Shown here piece after piece: positions 23,362 through 33,047 of a stretch of DNA of 64,000 bases (its first letter is position 1; every line of letters starts with the position of its first letter). The stretch comes from UBA10649 sp963793105 (GTDB taxonomy: Bacteria; Actinomycetota; Actinomycetes; S36-B12). The notes below the pieces were generated by a model, which did no database searches, was not told where the DNA came from, and saw only the letters and a program-made list of their open reading frames with translations. The DNA is taken from positions 1 through 64,000 of the forward strand of contig CAWBZB010000006.1 in the NCBI GenBank assembly GCA_963793105.1, given 5' to 3'. The position numbers and the translations under genes were made by a program.

Positions 23362-24381
23362 CTAGCTCTCCGCACTGCCGTAGTTGACGCGCCCCGCGAT
23401 GCGCACATCCTCCCCGACGACACTCACGTCACGGACATCGACTCCCAGCGTCCCCCGCGCCAGCGTGGCCGGCAGTGCGACGGGGCCGGCCCCCAGCAGG
23501 AGCGGAGCGAGGTACCACTCCACTTCGTCGACGACACCGGAGGCGACGAAGGCCGAGGCCAGGGTGGGTCCGCCCTCGAGGAGGACGTGCCGGATCCCGC
23601 GCTCGAAGAGCAGGTCCAGCACGACGCGAGGGTCGCGCTCGTCGAGGAACACGGTCGGCGCCGTCTCATCACGGACCCGGAACCCCGCGGGAATCGGCCG
23701 GGATCCCACCACGACCCGCAACGGGATCGGCGAGGGTTCGCCGTCCGGTCGCCGTACCGTGAGGGCAGGGTCGTCGACGAGCACGGTCCCCGTGCCGACG
23801 ACGATTGCTCCCACCCGCGCCCGCAGGTCGTGCACGTGGGCTCGCGACTGTGGGCCGGTAATCGCCGTCGGGCCGCCGTCGGCACCGGCCACGCGGCCGT
23901 CGAGGGACGTCGCGCACTTCCAGGTCACCATCGGGCGCCGGTGCCTGACCGCGAACGACCATGCCTCGTTGACGGCTTCAGCGGCTTCGGCCTCGACGCC
24001 GCCGACGACCTCCACGCCCGCTGCCCGCAGGACGTCGGCGCCGCCGGCCGCCTCCGCCGTAGGGTCGGATTGGCCGAAGACCACGCGGGCGACCCCCGCG
24101 CCGATGAGCGCCGTCGTGCACGGACCGGTTCGGCCCGTGTGCCGACAGGGTTCGAGTGAGACCACCGCGGTGGAACCATGCGCCCGCTCGCCCGCGGCGG
24201 CGAGCGCGACGACCTCGGCGTGCGCGGTCCCGGCTCCACGGTGATGACCGCGACCGACCACCCGTCCCTCGCCGTCGAGGATCACGCACCCGACCCGGGG
24301 GTTCTCCCCGTATGGGGCATCCGGTGACTGCGCCAATGCGATGGCCTCCTGCATGGCCGTCGTCCAGCGAGCCGGGGTCAC
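23362..24381 (-). CDS. ribD: Riboflavin deaminase / reductase
   Basis: Second and third steps of the pyrimidine branch of riboflavin synthesis. 339 residues from the GTG at 24381, which overlaps the rpe stop. Deaminase domain (1-145): NPRVGCVIL, HAEVVALA and the zinc site PCRHTGRTGPC. Reductase domain (about 150-339): KCATSLDGRVAG, GTVLVDDPALTVR, LLEGGPTLASAF. Upstream readings beyond the GTG show no conservation. Confidence 0.95.
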   Translation of the reverse strand: MTPARWTTAMQEAIALAQSPDAPYGENPRVGCVILDGEGRVVGRGHHRGAGTAHAEVVALAAAGERAHGSTAVVSLEPCRHTGRTGPCTTALIGAGVARVVFGQSDPTAEAAGGADVLRAAGVEVVGGVEAEAAEAVNEAWSFAVRHRRPMVTWKCATSLDGRVAGADGGPTAITGPQSRAHVHDLRARVGAIVVGTGTVLVDDPALTVRRPDGEPSPIPLRVVVGSRPIPAGFRVRDETAPTVFLDERDPRVVLDLLFERGIRHVLLEGGPTLASAFVASGVVDEVEWYLAPLLLGAGPVALPATLARGTLGVDVRDVSVVGEDVRIAGRVNYGSAES

Positions 24382-25046
24382 GGACGGGCGGCGTTCTCGG
24401 CGCTGGCGCGCAACTGCTCGATCATCACGGCCGGGTCCGGGGATCGGTAGACCGCCGAGCCCGCCACGAACACATCGGCTCCGGCCGCGGCGCACTGCTC
24501 GATGGTGTCGGGGCCGACGCCGCCATCGACCTGGATCCACACATCCACGTCCGAGGCGTCGGCCAGTCGCCGAGCCGCGCGCACCTTGGGCAGCATCTCG
24601 GCCATGAACGACTGCCCGCCGAAGCCCGGCTCGACGGTCATGACGAGGATCATGTCGACGACGGAGACGAGCCCTTCGATCTGCGAGATCGGCGTCCCCG
24701 GCTTGACCGCGACGCCGGCCCGGGCGCCCGCGGCCCGGATGTTGCGGGCCACCATGGCCGGCTTGCGGGCTGCCTCGACGTGGTACGTGACACTGCCCGC
24801 ACCCGCCTCGGCGAAGCCCGGCGCCCAGCGATCGGGATCGTCGATCATGAGGTGGCAGTCCGCCGGGATGCCGATCTGGCGGAGCAGGCTCTCCACTACG
24901 GGCAGGCCGAAGGTGAGGTTCGGAACGAAGTGGTTGTCCATCACGTCGAGATGGATCCAGTCAGCGGCCGCCTCGACCCGCCGCACCTCGGCGGCGAGGC
25001 TGGCGAGGTCGGCGTTCAACACGCTCGGCGAGATCTGCATGCCCAC
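24378..25046 (-). CDS. rpe: Ribulose-phosphate 3-epimerase
   Basis: Interconverts ribulose 5-phosphate and xylulose 5-phosphate; its substrate is also the riboflavin DHBP precursor, which fits its place at the head of the rib genes. 222 residues from GTG 25046 (ATG 25040 is possible). TIM-barrel blocks: HLDVMDNHFVPNLTFG, CHLMIDDPDRW, MTVEPGFGGQSF, QVDGGVGPDTIEQC with metal ligands His and Asp. TAGGCT lies 7 bases before the GTG and there is no ribosome site, favouring a leaderless start at 25046. Confidence 0.95.
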   Translation of the reverse strand: MGMQISPSVLNADLASLAAEVRRVEAAADWIHLDVMDNHFVPNLTFGLPVVESLLRQIGIPADCHLMIDDPDRWAPGFAEAGAGSVTYHVEAARKPAMVARNIRAAGARAGVAVKPGTPISQIEGLVSVVDMILVMTVEPGFGGQSFMAEMLPKVRAARRLADASDVDVWIQVDGGVGPDTIEQCAAAGADVFVAGSAVYRSPDPAVMIEQLRASAENAARP

Positions 25047-25059
25047 GGTCCGCAGCCTA
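25047..25059 (-). promoter_or_regulatory. Putative leaderless promoter of rpe-rib genes
   Basis: TAGGCT (25059-25054), 7 bases, then the rpe GTG. It lies in the 70-base gap after rsmB and would drive rpe-ribD-ribE-ribBA-ribH. No FMN riboswitch is visible in the gap. Confidence 0.45.
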
Positions 25060-25116
25060 TTGGGGCGGCCAGCGTGAGGAGCCCGCTGCCCATCGGGAGT
25101 GGAGGGTCGACCTGCG

Positions 25117-26472
25117 TCAGCTCTTGCGCAGTACTGCCAGGAACATGGCGTCGGTCCCGTGACGGTGGGGCCACATCTGGACCATCGGGCCCTCGCCGCA
25201 GTCGTCCAGTTCGGGCACCAGGGCGCGGGCGTCGTCGAGTGAGGCGTCCGGACGGTCCCGCAGTACATCGGACACGACGAACTCGGTCTCCGCGAGATGG
25301 GGTGAGCATGTCGCGTAGGCGACGATTCCTCCGGGACGAGTGGCGTCCAGAGCGCTCCGCAGGAGATCCCGCTGGATCGTGCCGAGGGACGCGAGGTCCG
25401 CAGGCGTGCGGCGCCACCGGGACTCCGGGCGGCGCCGCAGTGCACCCAGTCCGGTGCACGGGGCGTCGACGAGCACCCGGTCGAACCGGCGGTCGCCCCA
25501 CGGAGCCAGCCGAGCGTCGCCGGTGAGGACGACGGAGGGCGAACCCGGGGCGAACGTGCGCGTGACCAGGTCTGCCCGGTGCGGATGCTGCTCCACCGCC
25601 ACCAGATGGCCGCCGATCGCACCGGCCAGGCCGTCCAGGAGGGCGGCCTTCCCGCCCGGGCCGGCGCAGGCGTCCAGCCAGGTCCCGGTGTCGTCCGCCA
25701 CCGGCGCACGGGTCATGGCCAGGGCCACGAGCTGGCTGCCCTCGTCCTGGACTCCGGCACGGCCGTCGCGGATGCAGGCGAGGGCATCCGGCGTGCCGTC
25801 GACCAAGGTGCCGCCCAGCGGCGACCAGTGCCCGGGCTCCACCTCCGGCAGGTCGACCAGCTCCGACACCGACATCCGGCCCGGTCGTGCGACGAGCGAG
25901 GGGCGCGCGGGGACGTTGTCCGCGACCAGCAGCTCCACGAGCTCGCCGCGTCGGCTGCCGAGGGCGTCTCGCAGCGCACGCACGATCCATGCCGGATGCG
26001 ACCAGCGCGTGGCCAGCCACTCCACGTCGTCGTCCGCGCGGCCCGCCTGGAGGTGTGCGGCCCATCCGTCGGTGTCCCGAGCCGCCACCTTGCGCAGGAC
26101 GGCGTTGACGAAGCCGGCTCGGGCGTCGGCTCCGGACCGGTTGCCCTGGGTCCGCGCGAGCGCGCAGGAGGAGTCGACGGCAGCGTGGTCGGGCACCCGC
26201 ATGGACAGGATTTGATGCGCGCCGAGTCTCAGGACGTCCCGCAGGGCCGGTTCGACCTTCTGCCACGGCCGGGTCACGCAGTCCGCCAAGACCGCGTCGT
26301 ACCAGCCCTGGCCGCGCAGGGTGCCGTAGGCCAGCTCCGTGGCGAATGCGGCGTCACGACCGGACAGTCCGAAGCCGTGGAGCAGCTGCGGCAGCACGAG
26401 GTTGGCGTAGGCGTCGTCCTCACGCACGGAACGCAGCAGCTCCAGGGCGGCCGCGCGGGGCTTGTCGGTCAT
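25117..26472 (-). CDS. rsmB: 16S rRNA (cytosine-967-C5)-methyltransferase
   Basis: SAM-dependent m5C methylation of 16S rRNA. 451 residues from the ATG at 26472 (ATGA overlap with the fmt stop). N-terminal NusB-like RNA-binding domain (about 1-140, with LAYGTLRGQGWYD and NAVLRKVAARD), then the methyltransferase: SAM site LDACAGPGGKAALL, DAPCTGLGALRRRPESRW and YATCSPHLAETE carrying the two catalytic cysteines. Common partner of fmt and def. Confidence 0.95.
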   Translation of the reverse strand: MTDKPRAAALELLRSVREDDAYANLVLPQLLHGFGLSGRDAAFATELAYGTLRGQGWYDAVLADCVTRPWQKVEPALRDVLRLGAHQILSMRVPDHAAVDSSCALARTQGNRSGADARAGFVNAVLRKVAARDTDGWAAHLQAGRADDDVEWLATRWSHPAWIVRALRDALGSRRGELVELLVADNVPARPSLVARPGRMSVSELVDLPEVEPGHWSPLGGTLVDGTPDALACIRDGRAGVQDEGSQLVALAMTRAPVADDTGTWLDACAGPGGKAALLDGLAGAIGGHLVAVEQHPHRADLVTRTFAPGSPSVVLTGDARLAPWGDRRFDRVLVDAPCTGLGALRRRPESRWRRTPADLASLGTIQRDLLRSALDATRPGGIVAYATCSPHLAETEFVVSDVLRDRPDASLDDARALVPELDDCGEGPMVQMWPHRHGTDAMFLAVLRKS

Positions 26473-27392
26473 CCCAGCCGGTCCCCGTCTGCCAGACGCA
26501 CGCCGCGGGCCCAGTCCGCGGCCGGCATCTCGCGCTTGCCCGCGGCGCGAACGGAGGTCAGCGTGACGGGATCGGTGGCCGTGCCCACGCGGATCTCCCG
26601 CTTGCCGACGGCGAGCACTCCCGACGCCAGACGCTCCGCACCCGCGTCCCTCCGCACAGGCCCGAGCAGCAGTCGATCGTCGCCGAGCATCGTCCAGGCC
26701 CCAGGCGCCGGGGTGCACGCCCGGATCTGTCGGTCGACGGCGACCGCGGGCAGATCCCAGCGGATACGGGCATCCTCCACGGACAGCTTGGGGGCGAGGG
26801 ACGGGTCGCCGGTCTGCGGGACGGCGTGCGCGGTGCCGGCCTCGATGGCGTCCAGGGTGGCCACGAGCAGTCCGGAGCCGACGGAGGCCAGCCGGGTGAG
26901 CAGGGTGCCTGCGGTGTCGTCCGGGCGGATCGTCTCGGTCACCGTCCCGTACACGGGACCGGTATCGAGCCCCTCCTCCAGGGCGAACGTGCTCGCCCCG
27001 GTGATGTCGTCGCCGCGCCAGATCGCGTGCTGGACCGGGGCCGCGCCGCGCCAGGCCGGCAGCAGGGAGAAGTGCAGGTTCACCCAGCCGTGGGCGGGAA
27101 TCGCCAAGGCCGCAGGCGGGACGAGTCCGCCGTACGCGACGACCGGGGCGCAATCGGGTTCGAGGGCGCGGAGCTGGGCCAGGACCCGATCGTCTCGGAG
27201 GGTCGCCGGCTCCAGCACGTCGATACCGCAGTCACGGGCGAGATCGGCGACCGGCGAGGAGGCCATTCGTCGCCCCCGTCCGGCGGGGGCGGCCGGCCGG
27301 GTGATGACGGCGGCGATCTCGTGCCGGGAGTCCAGGAGGGCGCGCAGGGAGGTGGCCGCCACGTCGGGCGTGCCTGCGAAGACGCAGCGCAT
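26469..27392 (-). CDS. fmt: Methionyl-tRNA formyltransferase
   Basis: Formylates initiator Met-tRNA using 10-formyl-THF. 307 residues starting MRCVFAGTPDVAATSL at ATG 27392. The catalytic block NLHFSLLPAWRGAAPVQ contains the Asn-His pair and is followed by GLDTGPVYG with the catalytic Asp; the C-terminal tRNA-binding OB domain begins near 205. Seven bases after def, coupled to rsmB. Confidence 0.96.
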   Translation of the reverse strand: MRCVFAGTPDVAATSLRALLDSRHEIAAVITRPAAPAGRGRRMASSPVADLARDCGIDVLEPATLRDDRVLAQLRALEPDCAPVVAYGGLVPPAALAIPAHGWVNLHFSLLPAWRGAAPVQHAIWRGDDITGASTFALEEGLDTGPVYGTVTETIRPDDTAGTLLTRLASVGSGLLVATLDAIEAGTAHAVPQTGDPSLAPKLSVEDARIRWDLPAVAVDRQIRACTPAPGAWTMLGDDRLLLGPVRRDAGAERLASGVLAVGKREIRVGTATDPVTLTSVRAAGKREMPAADWARGVRLADGDRLG

Positions 27393-27399
27393 CCGGGGG

Positions 27400-27945
27400 C
27401 TACAGCCAGCGGGAGGAGATGGCGTGCGGACTGAAGTGGACCGCGGGGGCAGGCTGCCCGAACCACTCCGCCTCACGGATCTGCCGCATCGCCTCCTTGC
27501 GCATCTCCGGGTCGAGCCGGTCGATGAACAAGATGCCGTCCAGATGGTCCGTCTCGTGCTGCACAGCCCGGGCCAGGAGGTCGCTGCCCTCGATGACGAC
27601 CGGCTCCCCGTGCATGTTCATGCCCTTCGCCACGACGGTGCGAGAGCGCGGGGTGTCGAAGGAAAGATCGGGGAGGGACAGGCAGCCCTCCTCCCCGTCC
27701 ATCTGCTCCTCGGACAGGTCGAGGTCCGGGTTGATCAGGTGGCCCGGCTCGTCGTCGACCCAGTAGGTGAAGACCCGCAGGGAGACCCCGATCTGCGGAG
27801 CGGCGAGGCCGGCTCCCGGTGCGTCCATCATCGTCTCGGTGAGGTCCTTGACCAGCTTCCGCAGCTCCTTGTCGAACGTCTCGACCGGCGCCGCAGGCGT
27901 GCGGAGGACGGGATCACCGAACAGTCGGATGGGCTGGATGGCCAT
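27400..27945 (-). CDS. def: Peptide deformylase
   Basis: Removes the formyl group from nascent proteins. 181 residues; all three motifs are intact: GAGLAAPQIG, EGCLS (metal Cys) and QHETDHLDG (two metal His and the catalytic Glu). The spaced insertions suit type I/III actinobacterial enzymes. ATG 27945 has no ribosome site, but TAGACT lies 6 bases upstream. Confidence 0.97.
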   Translation of the reverse strand: MAIQPIRLFGDPVLRTPAAPVETFDKELRKLVKDLTETMMDAPGAGLAAPQIGVSLRVFTYWVDDEPGHLINPDLDLSEEQMDGEEGCLSLPDLSFDTPRSRTVVAKGMNMHGEPVVIEGSDLLARAVQHETDHLDGILFIDRLDPEMRKEAMRQIREAEWFGQPAPAVHFSPHAISSRWL

Positions 27946-27957
27946 GCCGCAAGTCTA
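27946..27957 (-). promoter_or_regulatory. Putative leaderless promoter of def-fmt-rsmB
   Basis: TAGACT (27957-27952), 6 bases, then the def ATG, in the 52-base gap after priA. One of the clearest TANNNT-N6-ATG cases in the window. Confidence 0.55.
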
Positions 27958-27997
27958 TGCGGTCGCACGTGCGTGCTGGTCCGCCGTGCAGTCCGGC

Positions 27998-30020
27998 CTA
28001 GATCTCCCGCGGGTCCATGCGCACGTGCACGGGACGGGACGTCGCCTGCGCCGAACGGGTGACGGTGATCGCCCTCAGCTGACGGCTGAGGTCGGCCCCA
28101 TGCTCGCGGGCCACCACGACGAGGCCGCGCTGCCGGTCGGGGTCCGATCGATCCGGATCGGCGACCGGGCCCAGCAGCCGGTGCGGCACCGTGAGCGCCT
28201 TCGCGACATCGTCGATGTCGGACGCCTCCCCGAGCAGCACGGCCATGCGCGTCGCCGGGGGAAGCCCGGCCGCCGCCCGCTCCCGCAGCTCGCGTGCCGC
28301 GAGCCACGGGGCGTCCCACCTCACGAGCGCCTGGACGGCCGGCAGGGAGTTGTCCGCCGTGACGACGACGGGGGCGCCGGGACGAGCGAGGCGGGCCGCA
28401 GCGAACCAGCGTCGAGCGGCATCCTCGGGGGCATCCAGCCGGGGTCGGGCGAGCTGGGACCGCGCATCAAGGATGAGGACGGCCCGGTAGCCGGGCTCGC
28501 AGGCGGGCTCCGCACCCGGGGTGGCCACCACGATCCCCGGCTCGTCGACGACGCTGGGCACCATGCGGCCGGCGTGGCTCGACAGGACCGGAACGCCGGG
28601 AAAGGCCCGGCCGATCTCCTCGGCTGTCCGCTCGGCGCCCGACGGCGACCGCTCGGAGCCGGCGCCCCCCGCACTCCGGGCACGACCACGCACCGGCCAG
28701 CGCGCCGCACCACGCGCACTGGGGTGCAGCGGCCCCCGCCGTCAGCCCGAGCGGGCCGCCGCACGAGCAACGGGCGATCTCCCGGCACGACTGGCAGGAC
28801 ACCGCGGGCAGGTAGCCGCGCCGGGCGACCTGGACCAGGACGGGACCGAGCGCGAGCGCCGACCGGGCCACCTCCCAGGCTCGATGCGGGATGCGCGCAG
28901 CGGCGGCCGCCTCGTCGCGCGCGGCATCGTCGGCCGACAGCGCGCGCACCGATGGACCGCGGGCGACGACGGTCGCGCGCGACGGCTCGACCGACCGAGC
29001 CCAGCCGGACTCGACCCACTGCTGGGTGGCGACGGAACGGGCGGGATTCCCCACCACCAGGTCGCAGCCGACGAGGTGGGAGCGCAGGGCGGCCACGTCG
29101 CGGGCATCCCAGTAGGGCGCCTGCGGATCCACGAGGGCATCGTCGCCGTCGTCCCAGACGACGATCAGGCGCAGGTCGGGAACGGGTGCGAACACGCTTC
29201 CGCGGGTGCCGACGACGACGCGAGTCCCGCCACGGAGGATGCGGACGAACTCCCGATAGCGGCGCTCGGGGCCCTGGTCGGCGGTCAGGGTGCTGACGAC
29301 CTCGGCCCCGCGGGCCGCCTCCAGCTCGGCGAGGACTCGCTCGACGTCCGCCGCATCGGGCACGACGACGATGACGCCGCCCCTGGGCTGGTGGAGGACC
29401 GCGTCGACCAGGCCGGCGAGATCGGCCGCCCACGAGGTGGCTGGCGCCGCGGACCACACCGCTCGGGTGGGGCCGACTGAAGGCACCGACAGGCGCTGCA
29501 GCAGCGTCACGCCGTTCTCGTACGCGTCCCAGCGTCCGTCCCGCTCGGCCAGCGGGTCGAGCACCCAGTCCGTCGCGGTCACCGAGATCCCCTCGGCACG
29601 CGCATGGCGCGGCGGTACCGCGGCCCGGAGCACGTCACTGAAGGTGCCCGCGTAGCGCTCGGCGACCTCGGTCACCAGGCGGAGGGTCTCGCCAGTGAGC
29701 ACGGGTTCGACGCCGACCACCCGTTCGAGCGACCGCAGATTCCCGGGTGCTCCGGGGCCGGCAGCCGTCCGACGACCATGCCGTTCGTGAGCCGACCCGA
29801 GAACCGCACCCGGACGCGCGCGCCCGGGACGGCCGTGTCCGCCATGGCTGCGGGGACGCCGTAGTCGAAGACCCGGTCCAGGTGCGGCACCCGGGCGTCG
29901 ACGATCACCTGGGCGACCGGTGACTCCGATGCGAGCTCGACCACCGGAGGTGTCGCACTCTGGACGCACCCGGGGTGCCGCGACGAGCGACAGCTGGTCG
30001 GCGGGCTCCGGCTCGGTCAT
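27998..30020 (-). CDS. priA: Primosomal protein N' (PriA), helicase-degenerate, frame broken three times
   Basis: Replication-restart protein. From the ATG at 30020, conserved pieces occupy two frames: an N-terminal 3'-DNA-end-binding part (ARVPHLDRVFDYGVP), then LRSLERVVGVEPVLTG through the zinc-binding Cys cluster (CQSCREIARC, CAWC, CPECGG), then TAEEIGRAFPG to the stop. Joins need one base removed near 29953-29962, one G added near 29742 (GGG run) and one G removed at 28638-28640. The repaired length is 673 residues. No Walker A GKT or DEEH box is seen where helicase PriA has them (WDDGDD instead), as in other actinobacterial PriA. Sixteen bases after metK. Confidence 0.85.
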
Positions 30021-30036
30021 CGACCGCGGCTCAGCG

Positions 30037-31287
30037 TCAGGACCCGGCAGCGGCCTTGAGCGCGTCTGCCCGGTCGACGTCCTCCCAGGTGAACGTGGGG
30101 CCCACTGCGGTTCGCTTGCTCGGGTCCTCGGCATCCAGGAGCCAGTTGCTGCCCTGGGGCCGCCCGAAGTGACCGTACGCGCTCGCCACCCGGTAGATCG
30201 GGCGCAGGAGGTCGAGGTCGCGGATGATGGCCGCGGGCCGCAGGTCGAAGACTTCCAGCACGGCCGCTTGGATCCGCTCATCCGGGATGACGCCGGTGCC
30301 GAAGGTCTCGACGAACAGCCCCACCGGGTGTGCCTTCCCGATCGCATAGGCCACCTGGACCTCGCAGCGGGTGGCCAGCTCGGCGGCCACCACGTTCTTC
30401 GCCACCCAGCGCATGGCATAGGCGGCAGAGCGGTCGACCTTCGAGGGATCCTTGCCCGAGAACGCCCCGCCGCCGTGGCGGGCCATGCCGCCGTAGGTGT
30501 CCACGATGATCTTGCGGCCGGTGAGCCCGGCGTCGCCCATCGGACCGCCGACCTCGAAACGGCCCGTCGGGTTGACCAGGAGGCGGTAGTCGCGCGAGTC
30601 CAGGTCGACGAGGTCCAGGACCGGATCCACGACATGCCGCTTGATGTCCGGCGTGAGCATCGTCTCCAGGCTGACGTCGCGCGCGTGCTGGCTCGACACC
30701 ACGACAGTGTCGATCCGCACCGGCCGGTCGTTCTCGTCGTAGGCGATGGTGACCTGCGTCTTGCCGTCCGGCCGGAGGTAGGGGACGGTGCCGTCCTTGC
30801 GCACCTCGGTCAGTCGCTCGGCCAGCCGGTGGGCGATGTGGATGGGCAGCGGCATCAGCTCGGGGGTGTCGTCGCAGGCGAACCCGAACATCAGGCCCTG
30901 GTCCCCGGCGCCCTGACGGTCGAGCGGATCGTCGCTGCCCTCGGCGCGCTCCTCGATGGCGTCGTCGACGCCCTGGGCGATATCCGGGGACTGCTTGCCG
31001 ATCGACACCGAGATGCCGCACGACTCGCCGTCGAAGCCCTTCGTCGAGGAGTCGTAGCCGATCCCGAGAACCGTGGCGCGGACCAGGTCGATGACGTCGG
31101 CGAAGCCCGAGGTGGTGACCTCACCGGCCACGTGGACCTGGCCGGTGGTGAGCATCGTCTCGACGGCAACGCGACTCTGCGGGTCCTGCCGCAGCAGGTC
31201 GTCGAGGATGGCGTCACTGATCTGGTCGGCCATCTTGTCCGGATGGCCCTCGGTGACGGACTCGGACGTGAACAGGCGATGAGCCAC
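30037..31287 (-). CDS. metK: S-adenosylmethionine synthetase
   Basis: Makes SAM from methionine and ATP. 416 residues from the GTG at 31287; AAGGAAGAG lies just upstream. Three-domain family blocks: TSESVTEGHPDKMADQISDA, GAGDQGLMFGFACDD, and the P-loop-like GGGAFSGKDPSKVDRSAAY. The preceding 174-base gap holds a SAM-IV type riboswitch, so SAM should repress its own synthesis. priA follows. Confidence 0.97.
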   Translation of the reverse strand: MAHRLFTSESVTEGHPDKMADQISDAILDDLLRQDPQSRVAVETMLTTGQVHVAGEVTTSGFADVIDLVRATVLGIGYDSSTKGFDGESCGISVSIGKQSPDIAQGVDDAIEERAEGSDDPLDRQGAGDQGLMFGFACDDTPELMPLPIHIAHRLAERLTEVRKDGTVPYLRPDGKTQVTIAYDENDRPVRIDTVVVSSQHARDVSLETMLTPDIKRHVVDPVLDLVDLDSRDYRLLVNPTGRFEVGGPMGDAGLTGRKIIVDTYGGMARHGGGAFSGKDPSKVDRSAAYAMRWVAKNVVAAELATRCEVQVAYAIGKAHPVGLFVETFGTGVIPDERIQAAVLEVFDLRPAAIIRDLDLLRPIYRVASAYGHFGRPQGSNWLLDAEDPSKRTAVGPTFTWEDVDRADALKAAAGS

Positions 31288-31349
31288 GAACTCTTCCTTC
31301 TCTCACGGTGGGTCGCTGCCCGGGTCAGGGCTCGCGCTTGCCTGATGTC

Positions 31350-31437
31350 CAGGCCTGGTCCTCACCCGGAGCACCCCACCGCGGAGGAGGGTTGCCGACC
31401 AGCGAGCCGGGGCTTGGCGCTGGTGCTCTTGACCGCG
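31350..31437 (-). promoter_or_regulatory. SAM-IV type riboswitch upstream of metK
   Basis: In metK orientation the RNA runs GGTCAAGAGCACC, a variable P2 arm, the core GGCAACCCTC, then GCGGTGGGGTGCTCC and GGGTGAGGACC, which closes P1 against the first GGTC. These conserved blocks and their order match SAM-IV riboswitches of actinomycetes. It ends about 65 bases before the metK GTG. The mode of control (terminator or ribosome-site masking) is not clear. Confidence 0.85.
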
Positions 31438-31441
31438 ACGC

Positions 31442-31447
31442 AGGATA
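31442..31447 (-). promoter_or_regulatory. Putative -10 box of metK
   Basis: TATCCT on the minus strand is placed so that transcription would begin just before the GGTC of riboswitch helix P1. It is in the gap after the coaBC stop. The -35 box is unclear. Confidence 0.45.
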
Positions 31448-31461
31448 CAGGATCGTGCGGA

Positions 31462-32719
31462 TCAGGCCGTCGGGAGGCGCGCCACGACGGCGTCCCAGAC
31501 GGCGTCGGCGACGGCGGCCTTCCCCGACCGGGCCACGGGGATCTCGACGCCGTCGGATCCGAGGATCACTGCCTCGTTGTCCGCCTCCCCGAAGACCCGT
31601 CCGCCGCTGACGTCGTTGACCACCAGGAGGTCGCACCCCTTGCGTGCGAGCTTCTCGCGGCCGAGCGTCAGGACATCACGCGTCGCGTCCCCGGTCTCGG
31701 CGGCGAACCCGACGAGGAGCGTGCCCGCTGGCCGCGCGCGGACGACGAGCTCACGAAGGATGTCCGGGTTCTCGGCGAGCGGGAGGGCGACGTCGGGACC
31801 GGTCTCACCCCTCTTCAGCTTGTGGTCCCCGGGCACGGCGGGACGGAAGTCGGCCACGGCCGCGCACATGACGATGACGTCCGCACCTTCGGCCTGCTCG
31901 TGCATGGCGGCACGCAGCTCCTCCGCCGTCTCGACCCCGACTACGACGACACCAGCCGGCGCCTGGACATCCAGATGGGCAGCCACCAGCGTGACGTGCG
32001 CCCCGCGCGACACCGCGGTCCGGGCGAGCTCGACACCCTGGCGGCCGCTGCTGCGGTTGCCGATGAAACGCACGGGGTCCCACGGCTCCCGGGTGCCCCC
32101 GGCGCTGATCACGACGCGACGACCGGCCAGGTCGAGGGGGTAGCCGGGAGCCGCGACGCAGCAGGTCGTGGACGGAGGCCACGATCGCCGCGGGATCGGG
32201 AAGCCGGCCCGGGCCGGAGTCCGGACCCGTCAGCCTGCCCTCCGCGGGTTCGAGGACCAGGATCCCCCGCTCGCGCAGCGTCTCGACGTTCAGGCGCGTG
32301 GCCGGGTGCTCCCACATCTCGGTGTGCATGGCCGGGGCGAGGACCACCGGGCAGCGCGCCGTCAACAGGACGTTCGTCAGCAGGTCGTCGGCGATCCCGT
32401 GCGTGATGCGGGCCAGGAGGTCGGCTGTCGTGGGAGCGACCACGATGCAGTCCGCCTGCTGGCCGAGACGCACGTGGGGAACCTCGTGGGCGTCGCTCCA
32501 GACATCGGTCGCGACCGGCCGGCCGGAGAGGGCCGACCACGTCGCGGCACCGACGAACTTCAACGCCGCAGATGTCGGAACGACCGTGACGTCGCACCCG
32601 GACTCGGTCAGGCCCCGAAGGACCTCGCACGCCTTGTACGCGGCAATCCCCCCGGAGACGCCGAGGACCACGCGAGGGGGCGACGAACGAGGCCGGGCTC
32701 CCACGGCATCAGTGTCCAC
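31462..32719 (-). CDS. coaBC: Bifunctional CoaBC (frame broken once)
   Basis: Makes and decarboxylates phosphopantothenoylcysteine in CoA synthesis. N-terminal CoaC flavoprotein part (VLGVSGGIAAYKACEVLR, catalytic-His region, APAMHTEMW with the substrate-binding motif) starts at GTG 32719. The C-terminal CoaB part (VVISAGGTREPWDPVRFIGN, AAVADFRP, KLKR) is in another frame. Removing one base from the GGGGG run at 32136-32140 joins them (SRLPLDLAGRRVVISAGG), giving 418 residues, the usual size. Between rpoZ and metK, as in other actinobacteria. Probably a sequence error. Confidence 0.92.
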
Positions 32720-32744
32720 GGGTGCTCCGGCCTCGGTGGGTGAG

Positions 32745-33047
32745 TCAGCTGTCGGTGTCGTCCGCGACCGCGACGATCTCCTCGACGTCCTCGCTGATCG
32801 GCTCGCTCGTCAGCAGGCCTGCGTCGATCTCACGCAGGGCGATCGACAGCGGCTTCTCCTGGACGTGGGTCTCGACGAGCGGGCCGACGTACTCCAGCAG
32901 GCCCTCGCCGAGCTGGGAGTAGTAGGCGTTGATCTGCCGGGCGCGCTTGGAGGCGTAGATCACGAGCGAGTACTTGGAGTCGGTCTTCTCCAGCAACGCG
33001 TCGATCGAGGGATGGGTGATGCCCTCGGGGCGGATGGCACTGCTCAC
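32745..33047 (-). CDS. rpoZ: RNA polymerase omega subunit
   Basis: Small subunit that helps RNA polymerase assemble. 100 residues; conserved SKYSLVIYASKRARQIN block plus the acidic tail (ISEDVEEIVAVADD). GTG start overlaps the gmk stop as GTGA. The pair gmk-rpoZ is standard. Confidence 0.96.
   Translation of the reverse strand: MSSAIRPEGITHPSIDALLEKTDSKYSLVIYASKRARQINAYYSQLGEGLLEYVGPLVETHVQEKPLSIALREIDAGLLTSEPISEDVEEIVAVADDTDS

Noticed and set aside
25047..25116. FMN riboswitch before the rpe-rib genes
   Set aside because: The 70-base gap is too short and none of the RFN conserved blocks is present.
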